A DNA stretch of 64,000 nt from Crocinitomicaceae bacterium (GTDB lineage: Bacteria > Bacteroidota > Bacteroidia > Flavobacteriales_G > Salibacteraceae), in NCBI GenBank assembly GCA_002713215.1, contig PAVO01000039.1, forward strand, positions 1-64,000, read 5' to 3'. This document shows, piece by piece, positions 63,380 through 64,000 of the stretch. The position numbers and the translations under genes are program-made. Positions within the stretch are counted from its first letter, which is position 1. Each line of letters begins with the position of its first letter. The notes under the pieces were generated by a model. That model was not told the origin of the DNA and did no database searches. It worked only from the letters and a program-made list of their open reading frames with translations.

Positions 63380-63862
63380 ATGAAAGCAACAGTAGCTATA
63401 TATGGTAATCATGAAAAGGCAATAAAAGCCGTCAAACAATTAGTAAAAAAGGGCATTAATGAAAAAGAGATTTCTCTCGTAGGAAAAGGGGAAATTATTG
63501 AAGACAGAATGCACATTAACTCAATCAAGGGGCTAAAAAAGGCTCCGGTTCCAATAGGTGTTGTTGCCGGAGGAGTTTTGGGCGTTCTGGCGGGTGCCGG
63601 AATGCTTGCCGTTCCAGGGCTTGGTTTTGTTTTCCTTGCCGGAAAATTTGTAGGAGCGTTGGGCGGAATAACAATGGGTATGGCTACCGGTGGTATGACC
63701 TCTTTTTTGGTCTCCATTGGATTTAAAAAAGATCAGGTAGTTAGATATAAAAAACACCTGGAAGAAGGTAATTTCCTGGTTGTTATAAATGGACCCGAAA
63801 ACCATATTGAATTGGCCCATGAAATTCTGCATACTCATGCAGATCATCTTGAACTGCATTAG
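63380..63862 (+). CDS. Stress protein of the YflT/GSP17M type with a glycine-rich membrane segment
   Basis: The protein has 160 residues. Residues 1-~45 resemble the YflT/GSP17M stress-protein start (VAIYGNHEKAIKAVKQLVKKG). The middle (about 55-115) is a glycine/alanine-rich double helix (VPIGVVAGGVLGVLAGAGML, FVGALGGITMGMATGG), of the glycine-zipper type, and the end is a soluble tail (FLVVINGPENHIELAHEIL, THADHLELH). Role is inferred as membrane-linked stress response. A hairpin terminator follows. Confidence 0.65.
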   Translation: MKATVAIYGNHEKAIKAVKQLVKKGINEKEISLVGKGEIIEDRMHINSIKGLKKAPVPIGVVAGGVLGVLAGAGMLAVPGLGFVFLAGKFVGALGGITMGMATGGMTSFLVSIGFKKDQVVRYKKHLEEGNFLVVINGPENHIELAHEILHTHADHLELH

Positions 63863-63870
63863 AAATTAAT

Positions 63871-63906
63871 AATTGACCATCCGATAGCATTATTGGATGG
63901 TCAATT
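63871..63906. terminator. Hairpin after the stress-protein gene
   Basis: aattgaccatcc (63871-63882) and ggatggtcaatt (63895-63906) are perfect 12-bp inverted repeats with a 12-nt loop. The T-rich tract afterwards is weak, so it may be an attenuator or processing site as well as a terminator. Confidence 0.6.
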
Positions 63907-63920
63907 CTGTTCTTAAAGCA

Positions 63921-64000
63921 ATGATTACTTTAAAATCGTTTATAGCATCCAAGGGATCTATAAAACAAGATTTAACGGGTGGATTATTGGCAGCAATCAT
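63921..64000 (+). CDS. N-terminal fragment of a SulP-family anion transporter (cut by window end)
   Basis: The frame starting at ATG 63921 encodes MITLKSFIASKGSIKQDL and then TGGLLAAI before the sequence stops. The segment DLTGGLLAAI is the typical entry of SulP permeases (sulfate, bicarbonate or related anions), usually preceded by a short cytoplasmic start. Only 26 complete codons are visible, so the call rests on that motif. The upstream hairpin separates it from the stress-protein gene. Confidence 0.6.
   Translation, partial: MITLKSFIASKGSIKQDLTGGLLAAI

Overview
The window looks like a chromosomal segment of a Bacteroidota bacterium, most likely a free-living (marine-type) Flavobacteriales-like lineage. 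The reasons are three secreted proteins with type IX secretion (T9SS) C-terminal tails, a TonB-dependent receptor with a carboxypeptidase-regulatory-like domain, LytS/LytTR two-component pairs, a DnaE with a fused N-terminal proofreading exonuclease, HYC_CC_PP, DUF6515 and WG-repeat proteins, and promoters of the Bacteroidota TTTG / TAnnTTTG type. The DNA is AT-rich throughout. I found no rRNA, tRNA, CRISPR array, transposase or prophage.

Layout. 1-2.7 kb: a minus-strand metal/redox cluster (HYC_CC_PP protein, single-cysteine thioredoxin-like protein, heavy-metal-binding lipoprotein, T9SS beta-propeller) with a 13-bp tandem repeat before the last gene. 3-7.2 kb: an operon of TonB-dependent receptor, LytS-type kinase and LytTR regulator. 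8.6-14.7 kb: a restriction-modification island (XRE regulator, Eco57I-type fused nuclease-methylase, companion methylase) inserted between two convergent genes; its right end carries an attC-like inverted repeat. 14.7-25.4 kb: dnaE, a choice-of-anchor-B T9SS protein, a ClbS/DfsB protein, a TPR lipoprotein, recA, two unknown secreted proteins and a cold-shock protein. 25.4-29.8 kb: a MacAB-like ABC export operon. 29.9-32.7 kb: an octaheme TPR cytochrome and a DUF6515 protein. 32.9-41.6 kb: thioredoxin-like, TPR, very large T9SS, WG-repeat and MFS genes plus small genes. 41.7-46.8 kb: fused isobutyryl-CoA mutase (IcmF), an Hpt protein and a LytTR regulator. 46.8-49.4 kb: an unknown membrane-anchored protein and a convergent pair made of a nuclease-like protein and a beta-class DNA methyltransferase. 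49.5-53.4 kb: rhodanese / persulfide-dioxygenase-like sulfur genes, then an MbnH/MbnP-type diheme enzyme and copper-binding partner. 53.5-64 kb: housekeeping genes (YjjG-like HAD, serC-serA-DUF1015-yggS, HEAT, purC, phoH, SAM hydrolase, monooxygenase, stress protein, and the start of a SulP transporter).

The observations most worth following are: (1) the recA promoter and the promoter of an uncharacterised TPR gene 11 kb away share the palindrome CGTAA-N5-TTACG at the same distance (11 nt) from the -7 box, which suggests a common, possibly DNA-damage-linked, regulator; (2) the convergent nuclease-like / DNA methyltransferase pair at 48.1-49.4 kb, a possible undescribed restriction-modification system; (3) the Eco57I-like island with an attC-like tail; (4) an MbnH/MbnP pair with no methanobactin genes in view; (5) the metal/redox operon with a Cys-His-His thioredoxin-like protein and tandem repeats. 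Several genes appear to start with GTG or TTG, and two of these have the start codon 4-6 nt after a -7 box, as expected for leaderless transcripts.
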